64,000 nucleotides of DNA from Mesaphorura yosii (Eukaryota > Arthropoda > Collembola > Poduromorpha > Tullbergiidae), in the NCBI GenBank assembly GCA_009869945.1, contig WIXG01000031.1, forward strand, positions 124,001-188,000, written 5' to 3'. Both the position numbers and the translations under genes were made by a program. Shown here piece after piece: positions 45,624 to 55,948 of the stretch. The first letter of the stretch is position 1, and every line of letters begins with the position of its first letter. Below the pieces are notes generated by a model. It had not been told where the DNA came from. It did not search any database and saw only the letters and a list, made by a program, of their open reading frames with translations.

Positions 45624-46305
45624 CTTGCTTCGAAAGTTGGGCTGTAACAAAATGTTCTGTTGGCAATGTAAAAATTACAGTCTGAATTTCGACCGCGCTC
45701 TGTTCTTATTTTAATGCTGGCACGCTTCTTTTACTGATTACATGTGAAGTGGCTTGTTGACTAAAAGCCTGACACACGCGGCGTGTGCTGGGCTGATAAT
45801 AACGGCTTAATAAAATATGGGGGCATGGTTTAAAGTCCACATGGCACGACGCACGTCCACGTTCACCGTTTATCTTCAAAAACTTTTGAATTTGTTTCGT
45901 GCTGGAATGTCATGTCCTGCTGTCACGTTTACCACTGCTGAAACAATAACCCTTCGCTGTTATCACAAATACTTCAAATCCAACTGATAAAAGTTCCGTC
46001 ACACGCAGTCACATACGCTTGTCGGATGTCCTCGGCTTGGATAATATTATATTAACGCAATGAAAACACATTAATATTTGACTGTCGGTGGCATCACTAA
46101 TACAGACTTTTTTATTTATTAGATCACTTTTTATTATCCACGTTTGCCCAGAGCAAACATTTACTTGGCTCATAATCCGAGGCCAAACAGAAGAAATTGG
46201 CGTGGTTCATGTATATATATTTTTACAATTCTAAAAGCTTAAAATGCTAGTCTAACTAAAAGTAATGGACCCGGAGTTGTTGTACTTGCGTATTGGTAAC
46301 CTTAA
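45624..46305. other. Spacer between EcKL-3 and EcKL-4
   Basis: Promoter side of EcKL-3 and 3' side of EcKL-4. No gene recognised. Confidence 0.45.
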
Positions 46306-47664
46306 TTAAATGACATTCAGTTGTGACATTTCTTCGGCGACCTTACAAAGTCTGTCGATGGCCCTTGGGCTTGACTCAACACTGCGCCTGAACCCTTCTG
46401 CCATCATTTTCATCTGCATTTCCATTATTTGAAGCGGATCGAGTCCATTTGGCATGGCCTCTGGAGGAGGTCCCGAAGGCGGTGCCTGACCGTCCCCTCC
46501 CTCCGCAGGAGCTTTGAACATGGCCCCCACATTACCGAGTTGAAATGGAATGGCGAACGCGACATACTTAAATGCTGGACGGTAGCATTTGAAGAAGCTG
46601 TCCAGAAGGAAGCCTTTCGTGAACCTCATCGGTAGCGGACAGCGCAGCTGCTTCAAGGTTTTTGCAAATGATTCATAGTAGGCTTCCAATACTTGAGTCA
46701 GGTGAACTGCACGAAATTCTGGAGTGGTACTTGTGAAGATGAAATACTGCAGGTCTTCAAATATGTTTCCTCGTCTGCTGACTTGAAAATCGATAAACTT
46801 AATTTGCTGGATCTTTCCGTGCTTGTCGCGCTTGACCATGATGTTGTTAGTCCATAAATCTGGAAACAACGCAAACAGGTTGCTTTAAGCGGGAAGTTTC
46901 TTTTATAAAGAAGGTAAGTACAACTCACCTCCAAACACAAACACTTGGAAGAAGTCCTTATCCGTTTTGAACGTTGTCTCGTGCATTTGTTCGAGTGTGC
47001 GCATGCTCGCATCGAAATTCTTCATTTTTTCACTAAGCTCCGGATATACAGCCCCCACTATATCGATTGCGATTTCAAACGCCGCATTGAACATGTGCAC
47101 GCCCATGATCCTAAATTCAGGATCCTCCAAGAGCTGCCTGCAAAATATTTTGAAGTCCTCGTGCTCCAGAATCTTGTCTCCTTCCCACTTCAGAAATGCG
47201 TACGTGACAGCGTGAAATCTTGCCACGTCCATCAGGATCGCACTGGTTTCTTCCAATGTAAAGCCGGCATACTTGTCACACATCTGGAATCCATCCGCTC
47301 GAAGGTCATCCAGCAGCAGGTAATCGGTGTTGTTGTTGACCAAGCCCCCGTAATACTTTGGAATGTTAATCACAGGCAGTTGAGTAAAATTCTTGCTTCT
47401 TGCGAATGTCTCAAGCGCAGGAACAAGAATCTTGTAAAATTGTGTTTCAACAGCAAAGCTTTGGTTTTTGATTAGGTAGGACTTCTGCATAGGGTCTACT
47501 TGAGCCATGCCTTTGTGCACGAGATGTAGCTTTTCATCACTGACTGTGGTCACGTCGAGTGCAAGAAGTGAACCGCCGACTCCGGCACCTGCCTCTGCCC
47601 CCGCAGAGATCTTGAGTTCCTTTATCTTTTGATTTAAAACCGTTTCCAGCTCCGACTTCTCCAT
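46306..47664 (-). CDS. Ecdysteroid-kinase-like protein EcKL-4, with altered HGD motif
   Basis: EcKinase/CHK-like family, 429 residues. Exons 46929-47664 and 46306-46859. The ATG at 47662-47664 (MEKSELETVLNQKIKELKIS) is the first in the transcript predicted from the minus-strand TATA box at 47836-47843. Motifs: LVHKGMAQVDPMQKSYL, LLLDDLRADGFQMCDKYAGF, AILMDVARFHAVTYAFLKWE and KFIDFQVSRRGNIFEDLQYF. The catalytic block reads FGDLWTNNIM (residues 244-253): the His that precedes the catalytic Asp is Phe, while the Asp and Asn are kept. Near the C-terminus is a Gly/Pro-rich insert (EGGDGQAPPSGPPPEAMPNG). It is the most diverged of the four; activity is uncertain. Confidence 0.92.
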
Positions 47665-47835
47665 TGTTTGACTGAATTCGGATTTTTTCAAAGACGATGC
47701 CACGTATAAAGTTGAAGCTGCACGTGCTCTGACTGTTCTGAGAACCTTGAAAGACAAGCACTAAATAATACAGTTAACTCGGCAAAGTTGGGCCTCGCTT
47801 TGCGTTTAAGCTGATTACAATGAATGTACATGCGT

Positions 47836-47843
47836 TTTATATA
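47836..47843 (-). promoter_or_regulatory. TATA box upstream of EcKL-4
   Basis: TATATAAA on the minus strand. It predicts transcription starting near 47808 and a 5' UTR of about 145 bases with no upstream ATG before 47664. Confidence 0.55.
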
Positions 47844-49125
47844 ACATCAGCAAATATAATTGTAACGCTTCCCATCTGGACCCATTATTCAACCTGCAAC
47901 TACACCACAATTCAATTGCCTATGCCAGCTAATGTTGGTTATACCAACTGAGTGACTGGTACCTGCTAAAAGTACACATTGCTTAAAGAAACGACCTTGT
48001 GGCTTGTGGACGTGCTGCAATGCAGAGTAAACAAAAAAAACAAGTCACATGCCGTTCAATCTCAAGAAACGAAGATCAAACAATTTGCTCATTAAGCATA
48101 TGACCACGTGCCTCTAATAAATCAAGAACAAGTAAAACGCATGTGTTAACTATGATTCATCAGTGCGGCAGCGGTGACAGAAGGACGAGTCCGATAATTG
48201 AAACGGTGACGGTGGTGCTATTGTCCGCATTACGTTCATAGCAAGTATGGAAGTCCTTTCATTTGCTTCTTGCTCTACAACATGTAAGCTGATGAGATTA
48301 TGGACGCGGATTCGCGTTGCGTACTCGAAAATTGGGAAAATCCGAAACCGTAAACTGCTGAAAGCCTCGAATTGACACGAGGAAGGCAGTTCACGCGGGA
48401 CCCAAGCTTGGAGACGGAAGTAGTATTTTACCAGGCCAGGAAATACACCAGTGAGCTTGCAATTAGAAAATTGCAGGATTGGAGGTAAAATTTATTATGA
48501 AATAGAAACATACTCATTAAATTCTGTGAACTTTTAATTGCTGGTTGCAATTGCAATTGTTCAGACTGTTAAAGGCTATAAAAAAAATCACATGCAGTAT
48601 TGGAAATACAGCGTCGGGTTGCAATCTTTTAGAATCTTGCTCGTAAACCTCACTCAATCGAATCCACGACATGTAATTTCAATTTGTACGCCTACTTGCA
48701 GGAAACCGCGCACGCATGCACAGAGCAGTTAACGAATTAACTTGTTAGCTCTTGGCTAATTATTATCATCGCTCTACAAATTTTTTGAGAACTTTTATTT
48801 TAAGTAACATTTCACAATTGCCAATTTTCGACTAAACTCGAGTCAAGCGAGCATGAGTTCAGGCAATTCTTCACGCTAAAGTAACCCGACTGTGGAAGAA
48901 ATTAATTGTATCAATTTTTCTCTCAAGATTTGCACTCTTACACTATTATTATGATGCTGTTCTCTCAATCTCTACGAAAATGCACTCGAAGCTTTGCACT
49001 TTGTGATTTGGCAAGTCTGCTGTGGCGTCGGTAATAAATCTGCCTTATTTATGTAATCTTAATCTGAGTTTTGCGTTTGCACTGTCATAAAATTTATTAG
49101 ATAATCTTCGAGCCGCAATCTTTGC
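47844..49125. other. Intergenic region between EcKL-4 and the cuticle protein gene
   Basis: About 1.3 kb with no recognised gene; divergent promoters lie at its two ends. Confidence 0.4.
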
Positions 49126-49133
49126 TATAAAAG
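49126..49133 (+). promoter_or_regulatory. TATA box of the cuticle protein gene
   Basis: TATAAAAG followed about 30 bases later by GTCAGTTTC, an arthropod initiator (TCAGT) at about 49157. The ATG is at 49248. Confidence 0.7.
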
Positions 49134-49247
49134 CGTGAACTGAACGTTTTGGTCAAGTCAGTTTCATCTTTGACGTGACCAAGCCAAGATTACTTGACCA
49201 GTGCGGTGTCCATTGACTTTGGAGTGAAAACTCATACGTGTGAGAAA

Positions 49248-50223
49248 ATGGCAACTTCTAATTTGGTTCTTTGCTTGGTAAGACTGCTTTCTTTACTTGT
49301 TGAACTTCGTACCGTGGATATTGCACCAGCATTCCGACTTCCACACATAAGTCGCAACATTTTTAGTCTGTCAGCTTATTTCTGTTGTTTTCTAGCGAAT
49401 TCTTACAAATCCCAATTCGGTTGAATTCAGTTCGGTGTACTCAATTGGTTCTTGTTTTTGATCTTTGACTTTTCTTTTCATATGTATGACAGATTGGCAT
49501 TGTTTTGATGGTTGGGAGCTGCGCGATGGCAGGGTACAACAATCATGGCAGTTCGTACCAGAATCAGAATAGCATCGGACACCACGAAGAGCAGGGACAC
49601 CATGGGTGGGGTCATCAGGATTACTACGTAAGTAAATCGCACTTCGACCAACGCCATGCCAGAGCAAGTCAAGTTATATCACCAGAGCAGAGATAAGATC
49701 TAGAAATTTTACTTAGGCGCTTCTCGCAGTGCAGTAAGGAAGTTGCTACAAGCGCGAACTGTGTGCAGTTCAGGCACGAATGCACTTTTGAGCTCGCGTT
49801 GTAATTAAAACAGCTCAACCGTTAACTAATTTCATAATTTCTTTTTCGCTCTTCCCTGCAGTCCAAACCATCGTACAAGTACTCGTATGGAGTGAATGAC
49901 CATCACACACACGATCAGAAGCATGCCTCAGAACACAGAGATGGTGATCACGTTCAAGGTTTGTGAACCTTCGTAATTATCAGTTGAGACTTTCTATTTC
50001 GTGTCGATTTGACAACCATTTGAAGTCGGTGTGATAATTCCTTCCTCGCGCAGGCCAATACTCACTTCGTGAGCCCGATGGTTCCTGGAGAACTGTGACA
50101 TACGTTGCTGACAAAGGAGGATTCCGCGCCAATGTCCATCGCACTCCAAATCATCACGGACATCATGGATGGGAGTCAGGCAACCAAGGCGGCGACGGTG
50201 GCGCTGGCGCTGGTGGCTTCTAA
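49248..50223 (+). CDS. Cuticle protein with Rebers-Riddiford chitin-binding domain (RR-2 type)
   Basis: A secreted structural protein of the exoskeleton that binds chitin. Exons 49248-49277, 49493-49627, 49862-49958 and 50054-50223 give 143 residues. The signal peptide MATSNLVLCLIGIVLMVGSC is split by the first intron, as in most arthropod cuticle genes. The R&R consensus spans about residues 58-115: YKYSYGVNDHHTHDQKHASE, HRDGDHVQGQYSLREPDGSW, RTVTYVADKGGFRANVHR. The DG and TV-x-Y-x-AD-x-x-GF-x-A positions are all present and fit the RR-2 (hard cuticle) type. Flan regions are His/Gly/Gln-rich (SIGHHEEQGHHGWGHQDYY, GGDGGAGAGGF). A TATA box and initiator are visible. Confidence 0.95.
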
Positions 50224-50823
50224 TTCCCTTTATTGACCAATTAAGCATGCCTTACTTTTAGACTTCATTGTCCTTTCCCTTACGAGCTTTGCTTTAACGA
50301 TAGCTGTTTAGCTTTCATTTGCTAACTTTACTGACTGAACTTTGGTCTTCGGTGGTTGTGCTATTTTCTAGCTTACATTTTCTAAATGTGCCTTCTTGTC
50401 ATCTCTTTCCGTAAGCTTAATCTTTATTTAACTAGTCAAAAATTATTAACCAAACTAACCATTGATCATTTGTTGTTGAAATTCATTGTTCGTGGGATAA
50501 TAAAGAGCCCCGTCTCGGGAGATAAAATTTTACTTCTGAAGAGCCCTACTAACTTACAATTCAATGAACAGTTCATACGCCATGAAATAAGTGCGATCGC
50601 GTCCGAAATTCCTATAATTGAACTGGCTGATTGATAATATTATTGCCGAGATCCGTCGATTTACTACTTTCGGGCTTCCCAGCTTGCACAAAGCCAACTA
50701 CGGTTTCAATGCGTTTTACGCCGCGAAATATTAATATCCGGTGACGTTTCTCCGTCCAACACTTTCAGTGTCTGTGAACAGACGCAAGTGCATCAGTAGT
50801 AGTTTTAATTAATAGCCCACATT
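50224..50823. other. 3' flank of the cuticle gene and COG8 upstream region
   Basis: No additional gene recognised. A plus-strand frame at 50386-50634 has no family features. Confidence 0.45.
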
Positions 50824-52781
50824 ATGGAGAGCAATCCGGAATCTGTAAATCCTGCGACCATCAGTGACGAGTTGAAAGCGTTCATTAGAATTCTGCAGCT
50901 TCCGTTTCAAGGTTCAGGCGTCAGTTCTTCCACAACAAATGTCAATTTGGACACTGGTAAAGCTGAGCTTAAATTAGGTTAGCGAATTCATTAATTCCCC
51001 CTATCATAAACACCAGATATTTTATTCCAATCTTGCGATCATATCTTTGCTTTCGTTTTAGATGTTGATCAAGTAGCGTATCTGGCACGATTGGGTGCTC
51101 AGGGGCTGGATAGCTTAAGTAAGTCTATTCTCAATTAAAAACACTTCTGCGAAAAAGCGGCTGTCAAAATACGAATCATATCTACTCTTACAGATGGAGA
51201 GGTTGCACGACTTAATGAGGAGTTGGCCATCTGTGAACATCAGACAAGGGATATTGCGAGTCAAAACTACCAAATATTTGTTCAGTCAGCTCAAACAACG
51301 AATAACATCAAGACTTCGGTGTTTAGCCTCACCAGAATTCTATGGAGATGTTTCAATTAGCATTTAAACCCATGATTTTATGGTCTTTTCAGCTAGACGA
51401 AGGTCACGCAGCCGTTGGAAAATTAAGTTCTGAAGCCCTTCCTAATGTCAAGAAGCGACTGGAAGCACTTGGGGAATCGCCATGTAATAATTTACAAGAT
51501 GAAAAGAAAGCTATAGAGTCGCTATTTAAAAATGAGGAGGCGCTCGCCACCACATTGGAAATGCCCTTGATTGTTAGAAAGTGTCTGGCAGAGGAGAAAT
51601 TACCGAATGCAATTAAAGTTCTTCAGACTGCGCAAGATGTCATGAAAAATGTCAGCAACCCTCCACCGATTCTGATTGTAAGCTGAGAAACATTATAATC
51701 GCATAGAATTCATGGTCGTACCATTGAAGACGTTTAAATTCGCTTTCAGAGTACTTGTGAAGAGGTGACACAGCTAAAGAGTGAAATTCAGCAAGCACTT
51801 TTGGCTAAACTTTCATCAGGAAACATTGGAATTTCAGAGTGCCTTCAAACCGTCTCCTTACTCCGAAATTTCTTTCCAGACGACAAATCATTGCGATTTC
51901 GGTTTTTACAATCCAGAATGAAAGATGTGCCTTTCGAAAATGCTCGGTCTTGGATTTTCGATTCACTCACCCAACATCGTGCGGCATTCGGTGGTGATTC
52001 CAGTCATTATTTGTCCACATGGGTGCCAATTCAGGCAAGTCACTTCAGCATCTGGCACTTTCGACTCCATTGCAATAATGTCTTTGTCTTTGTCAATGTA
52101 TAGATGGATCGCAGCTTGACGGACATCGAAAGACACATTGAACACGGAGAAGGACTTGACTCGTTGCTGATGCAGTCGATTTATTTCGGTGAAAGTTTAG
52201 CCCGCGTGGGAGCAGATGTCAGAGGACTTATAACCCCAACGTTTGCAGAATATCTTGTCAAAAGGATCACTCACGATTTAACAATGATCGAAATACAGTT
52301 TGTGAAGAACTTAAACCAGTTTAACTTGGGAAATGTGATATCAAGCAATACTTCTGCCAACCTCGACTTTCCAGAAGAATCAGACCTAGATCCACCTCAG
52401 CAAATTCTGATTCACACCCCAATTGCGACGTACCTAAACGATGTCATTAACCTGCTAAACATAATCGGAAAGTGCCCAATTATTCAGGCTGCTCACCACA
52501 TTGTATCAAAACTGAATGCTAGTGTGACTAAAATTGGCCACGAGTTGGATATGTGGGGGCAGAATGAATGGTTTGCGTGGGACGTGAAGGAACAGACAGA
52601 ATTCAACCGAATGAAGAGGTACTTCGAACACTTGGTGGTGCCTCATCTGGACAAAGTATTGAGACATATTTTACCGCCGACTGTGCTCGCAGAAGTGACG
52701 GGGCTAAGTATTGCAAAATGTGCTGAAGTGATTCGAGTCCAATATTTTCCAGTGCCCAACCAAGGACAAGAGGTATCCTAA
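50824..52781 (+). CDS. COG8: Conserved oligomeric Golgi complex subunit 8 (COG8)
   Basis: COG8 belongs to the COG tethering complex (lobe B with COG5-7), which tethers retrograde intra-Golgi vesicles. Exons 50824-50977, 51062-51118, 51194-51318, 51393-51677, 51750-52034 and 52104-52781 give 527 residues. Family blocks: VAYLARLGAQGLDSL, LAICEHQTRDIASQNYQIFV, PLIVRKCLAEEKLPNAIKV, LRFRFLQSRMKDVPFENARS, then LDSLLMQSIYFGESLARVGA followed by DVRGLITPTFAEYL, the strongest COG8 signature. The intron after 52034 has a GC donor (CAG|GCAAGT); no GT donor preserves frame there. Shorter than human (612), which has a disordered tail missing here. Confidence 0.93.
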
Positions 52782-52938
52782 ATCTATGGTATGCGTAGTT
52801 CTGGCGTACGGGAGAGCTTATGCTTAAAATGGCATATCGTTACGTTTTAAGTAGTTCTCATTGAATAAAATCGTGAAGTAATCTTATTGTCAAGCATTTC
52901 CACCACTAAAATGTTAGAAGTTCAGAAGCTGCTACTCG

Positions 52939-55537
52939 CTATTCGCATGCAATCTTATTATCGAAGCTTGTCAGCGCAAGTGCAAAGGCTTGCAATGGGC
53001 AGAGAGGGTAGCGGAAGTCCAGAGTGAAAAGTCCGTCGTCCGCTCCAGCTCTTCCAAATTGTAATATCGTGTAATCCTCTGCAATTGGAATTGTACACGA
53101 ATAGGACAAATGCCACCACCTTCACAAACACGTCGAGTGGTTGGCTCCTCACCTTTCTCCTCATGCACAAGCTGGAAATTTTTCACTGACGCCGCGTTCA
53201 CTCGGCCATGAAAGTTGAGCACATACGACTGATACTCTTCGTGCCAGATCGGTGCCCGGTTTTTCAAACGTATCACGGAACCAATGTCAGTTGTAAGCTT
53301 GCCTTTGGATCAACAAAGTTAGCACTCAAATCACACTTTGTGGAATGATGCAAATTATTCTTACCGATAAGGTTATCGCTGTCGTTACTTGGGCGATGAG
53401 TGAGGCGCTGGTGATCGCTGACCAAGGCAGGAACGAGAAGGTTGAACTTCCTTGGTCCACGAAGTCCGAAAAGGTTGTACTCCTTTAGTTTGTAATAGGC
53501 ACATGTGATTCCAACCTGAGCTTTAATAACTGTAGTTGGATGCTTGACTTACGTATGAAACAGTGCCCAACTCCTCACGACTTGCTTCGTGAGCTCTGTC
53601 TAGAAATGCCTTTGAATTGGGTGTTTTTCCCGAGTCAAAAATGTTGAATTGTGTTCCTAGTAAGTTGGAGCGCAGTTTTCCGACCATTGTCTCCTCCGTC
53701 AGAGTGACTTGATCAGTGCAAATGATGTAATTGCTAGTTGCACTCTTCTTACGCTTTCTAGCACTGAGGAGGAATATCTGGAATGGAAGCCAGCCGTTAT
53801 AAGCGGAAATGATGCGTCCGTTCTTATGATGTTGCTGGCACAACTTTCCGACTTACTCTTCGACCATCTCCATACTCAAGGTACAGATAATACGTTGGAA
53901 ACAGCCCTCGCTCGACGCCCTTATTGTCTCTTCGTATAGTGCACTGAATCAGGAATCCAATTGGGACCGGCAGCATCACGAATTCTGCCAACTCTTCAGA
54001 AACTTGGTGCTTATTCACAATGTATTTAGGTTCGCCGTTGTCAAACTTTCCAATCTACAACATTTCCGTACAACTCGAGCTCGAAAGACTCAAAACTTGT
54101 CTGCGCGAAATAAAACCTTAGCTTGGCTTACTGAATAATACTTCGGCGAAGGACTTATTTCGGTAATAACAGTCTGATTGATGACGGGTAAATTTAACGG
54201 ATTGGGATACAAAAACAGCTTGCGTAACTCGTCGGAGTCTTTCACTTCACAGGACATGCCAACCATTTTGAAATGAGCGATAGCTGCGTTCATTTTGTCG
54301 ATTCTGTCGGTTTCATCTGGGTCAGCAGGACTTGTTTTCGCGTCAGTTGATTTAACGATAGTCTTCTGTTCCTGCTTGTCTTCGTCCACATTCTCCCAAT
54401 TGTCAGAGTCAGAACTCTCACTCCTTTCGATTTCTCGGCTGGCGTAAACTTCGTCTTCCACTCCAGCCGGGCCGTCTACTATTGTGTAGTGCTCCTCCGC
54501 AGCTGTCACTAAAGCAGTAGTAACGCTTTCCTCGATTCTGGGCTCAATGTTTGCGGTCTCTATTTCAGTTGAAGTGCCCGGAGGCGTCTTCCACGCCTGC
54601 CTTTTTTTAAATGGGGCCTTCCTTTTGGGGCCCGCGTCATCAATTTCAACACGCTCAACCACAAACGTCGGTGGACTAATTTCCTCAACTCTGGATACCT
54701 GTCTTAACGTATCTGGCTTGGAATCTTTGTTGTACTCTTGACGTGTGTCTTTCGAGATCCAGGGTCTCACGGCTTAAGACAAGAAACAAATTCATGTGAT
54801 TTCTGTTGATTTGGCATGAGAAAGAGTGTACCGAACGGTGTTGTTGAAGTGTCCAGTATAAACCCTGGATGACCTTTCATTTTAGGTCCATCGCCCTTTG
54901 CTTGCTCATCAAAGAATTCTTTCGGTATTGTGACACCACTTGATGGTTTGAAATCGCACTCCTTATGACGCTTATGGAGAGCATTTGTTTTCGCAAGCGC
55001 AATTTGCGCTTTAGCAAGCCTACAGTCGAACTGTACTTTGTAGTCAGGGTACATTTTTGGAAACTCCTGAATAGCTTCCGGACCCGTTTGAGACTTTGAT
55101 TTCTGGGTGATTATAATACATGGCAGAAGCTGGCGGGCTGGGTTCCTTACTCTTCCATAAGGCTTCTGCAGCAGTGCGGGTGTGTGCTCTTCTTTGGATT
55201 TTGGTTTTACTTGTATGAAAACTGGCTCCTTCGTCAGCAGAAGCCTGGCTTTAGGATCAGGGACTGTGAGTTTCTGGGCGGGGTCTCCTTCTTGTGTGTG
55301 ATGTCGGATGCCTTCCTTGTGGTCAGGGAGTTCCCCACCGGCTTCGTCCAGGTTATGAGACACTGGTTCCTTAACTGACCGTGCCATCCAATTTTCTTCT
55401 TCTTCGCATTCATGATTATCTGGACTGAATGTGGCATCATTCGCACAGTGGATTCGATTTCTAGTTTTATGTGACTTCCTGGTTTTATGTTCTTTCCCAT
55501 GCTTTTCTTCTGCTTGTGTAGCTGATTCACCTTCCAT
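52939..55537 (-). CDS. Tubby-like protein (TULP)
   Basis: Tubby proteins bind PI(4,5)P2 and IFT-A and carry membrane cargo into cilia. Exons 54832-55537, 54132-54772, 53857-54054, 53553-53777, 53365-53515, 53153-53302 and 52939-53078 give 736 residues. The tubby beta-barrel occupies about residues 465-736: [133 protein letters not shown] and the terminal IACE. The last intron (53079-53152) is only 74 bases and is open in one frame, so a naive translation would miss the real C-terminus. The N-terminal 460 residues are charged, basic then acidic, and disordered. Whether it is tubby/king-tubby or another TULP is not decided. Confidence 0.93.
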
Positions 55538-55605
55538 TCTGAGAAAGTCTATAGTTAATTAACGTCGGGGCTCATGCGAATAGTCAATGTGTAATGCAAA
55601 TCACA

Positions 55606-55948
55606 ATGAAATCCGTGGTGCCAACTTCTCAAAATAAGAGAGCTGACGCTGACAGCATTGCCGTATTACAAGCCGATAGCCATGGTAATTTATTGTCCTC
55701 TCTCTGTCTTACCTCCAAAGTGAATAGCAGACTTGAACTTTGAACAAGAACAACTGCTTCGAAACAAGTCTCTGGAAACAATTTGTCGGAAACAACATAG
55801 TCTAGAAATTCTAAGTGAGCAAGCGAAAGTCATGCATGAGGAAAACCATCTAATGAAGGCGTGCTTTCAGTTCCTTTATTATCATTTCACAATTTATTTG
55901 TCTATTTTTGGTCAAAGAGAAAAGACAGCTTTGATATGGCGTCCGTAA
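55606..55948 (+). CDS. Possible small coiled-coil protein
   Basis: A tentative two-exon gene of about 98 residues: 55606-55684 (MKSVVPTSQNKRADADS), then 55728-55948. The second exon reads LNFEQEQLLRNKSLETICRK, then QHSLEILSEQAKVMHEENHL, which is a good amphipathic coiled coil, and ends in a less convincing hydrophobic stretch. It diverges from the tubby-like gene and its 3' end would overlap the last exon (55902-56001) of the pseudokinase gene on the other strand. The coding-like coiled coil and correct splice phase argue for a gene; the overlap and short length argue against. The true 3' end may differ. Function unknown. Confidence 0.35.

Noticed and set aside
47665-47757. N-terminal extension of EcKL-4 resembling a mitochondrial targeting peptide
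   Set aside because: The upstream frame has no ATG (it starts at TTG) and the TATA box places it in the 5' UTR.
52959-53152. Alternative tubby C-terminus read straight through the last intron
   Set aside because: Splicing the 74-base GT-AG intron restores the conserved DYTILQFGR to IACE ending, which the read-through destroys.
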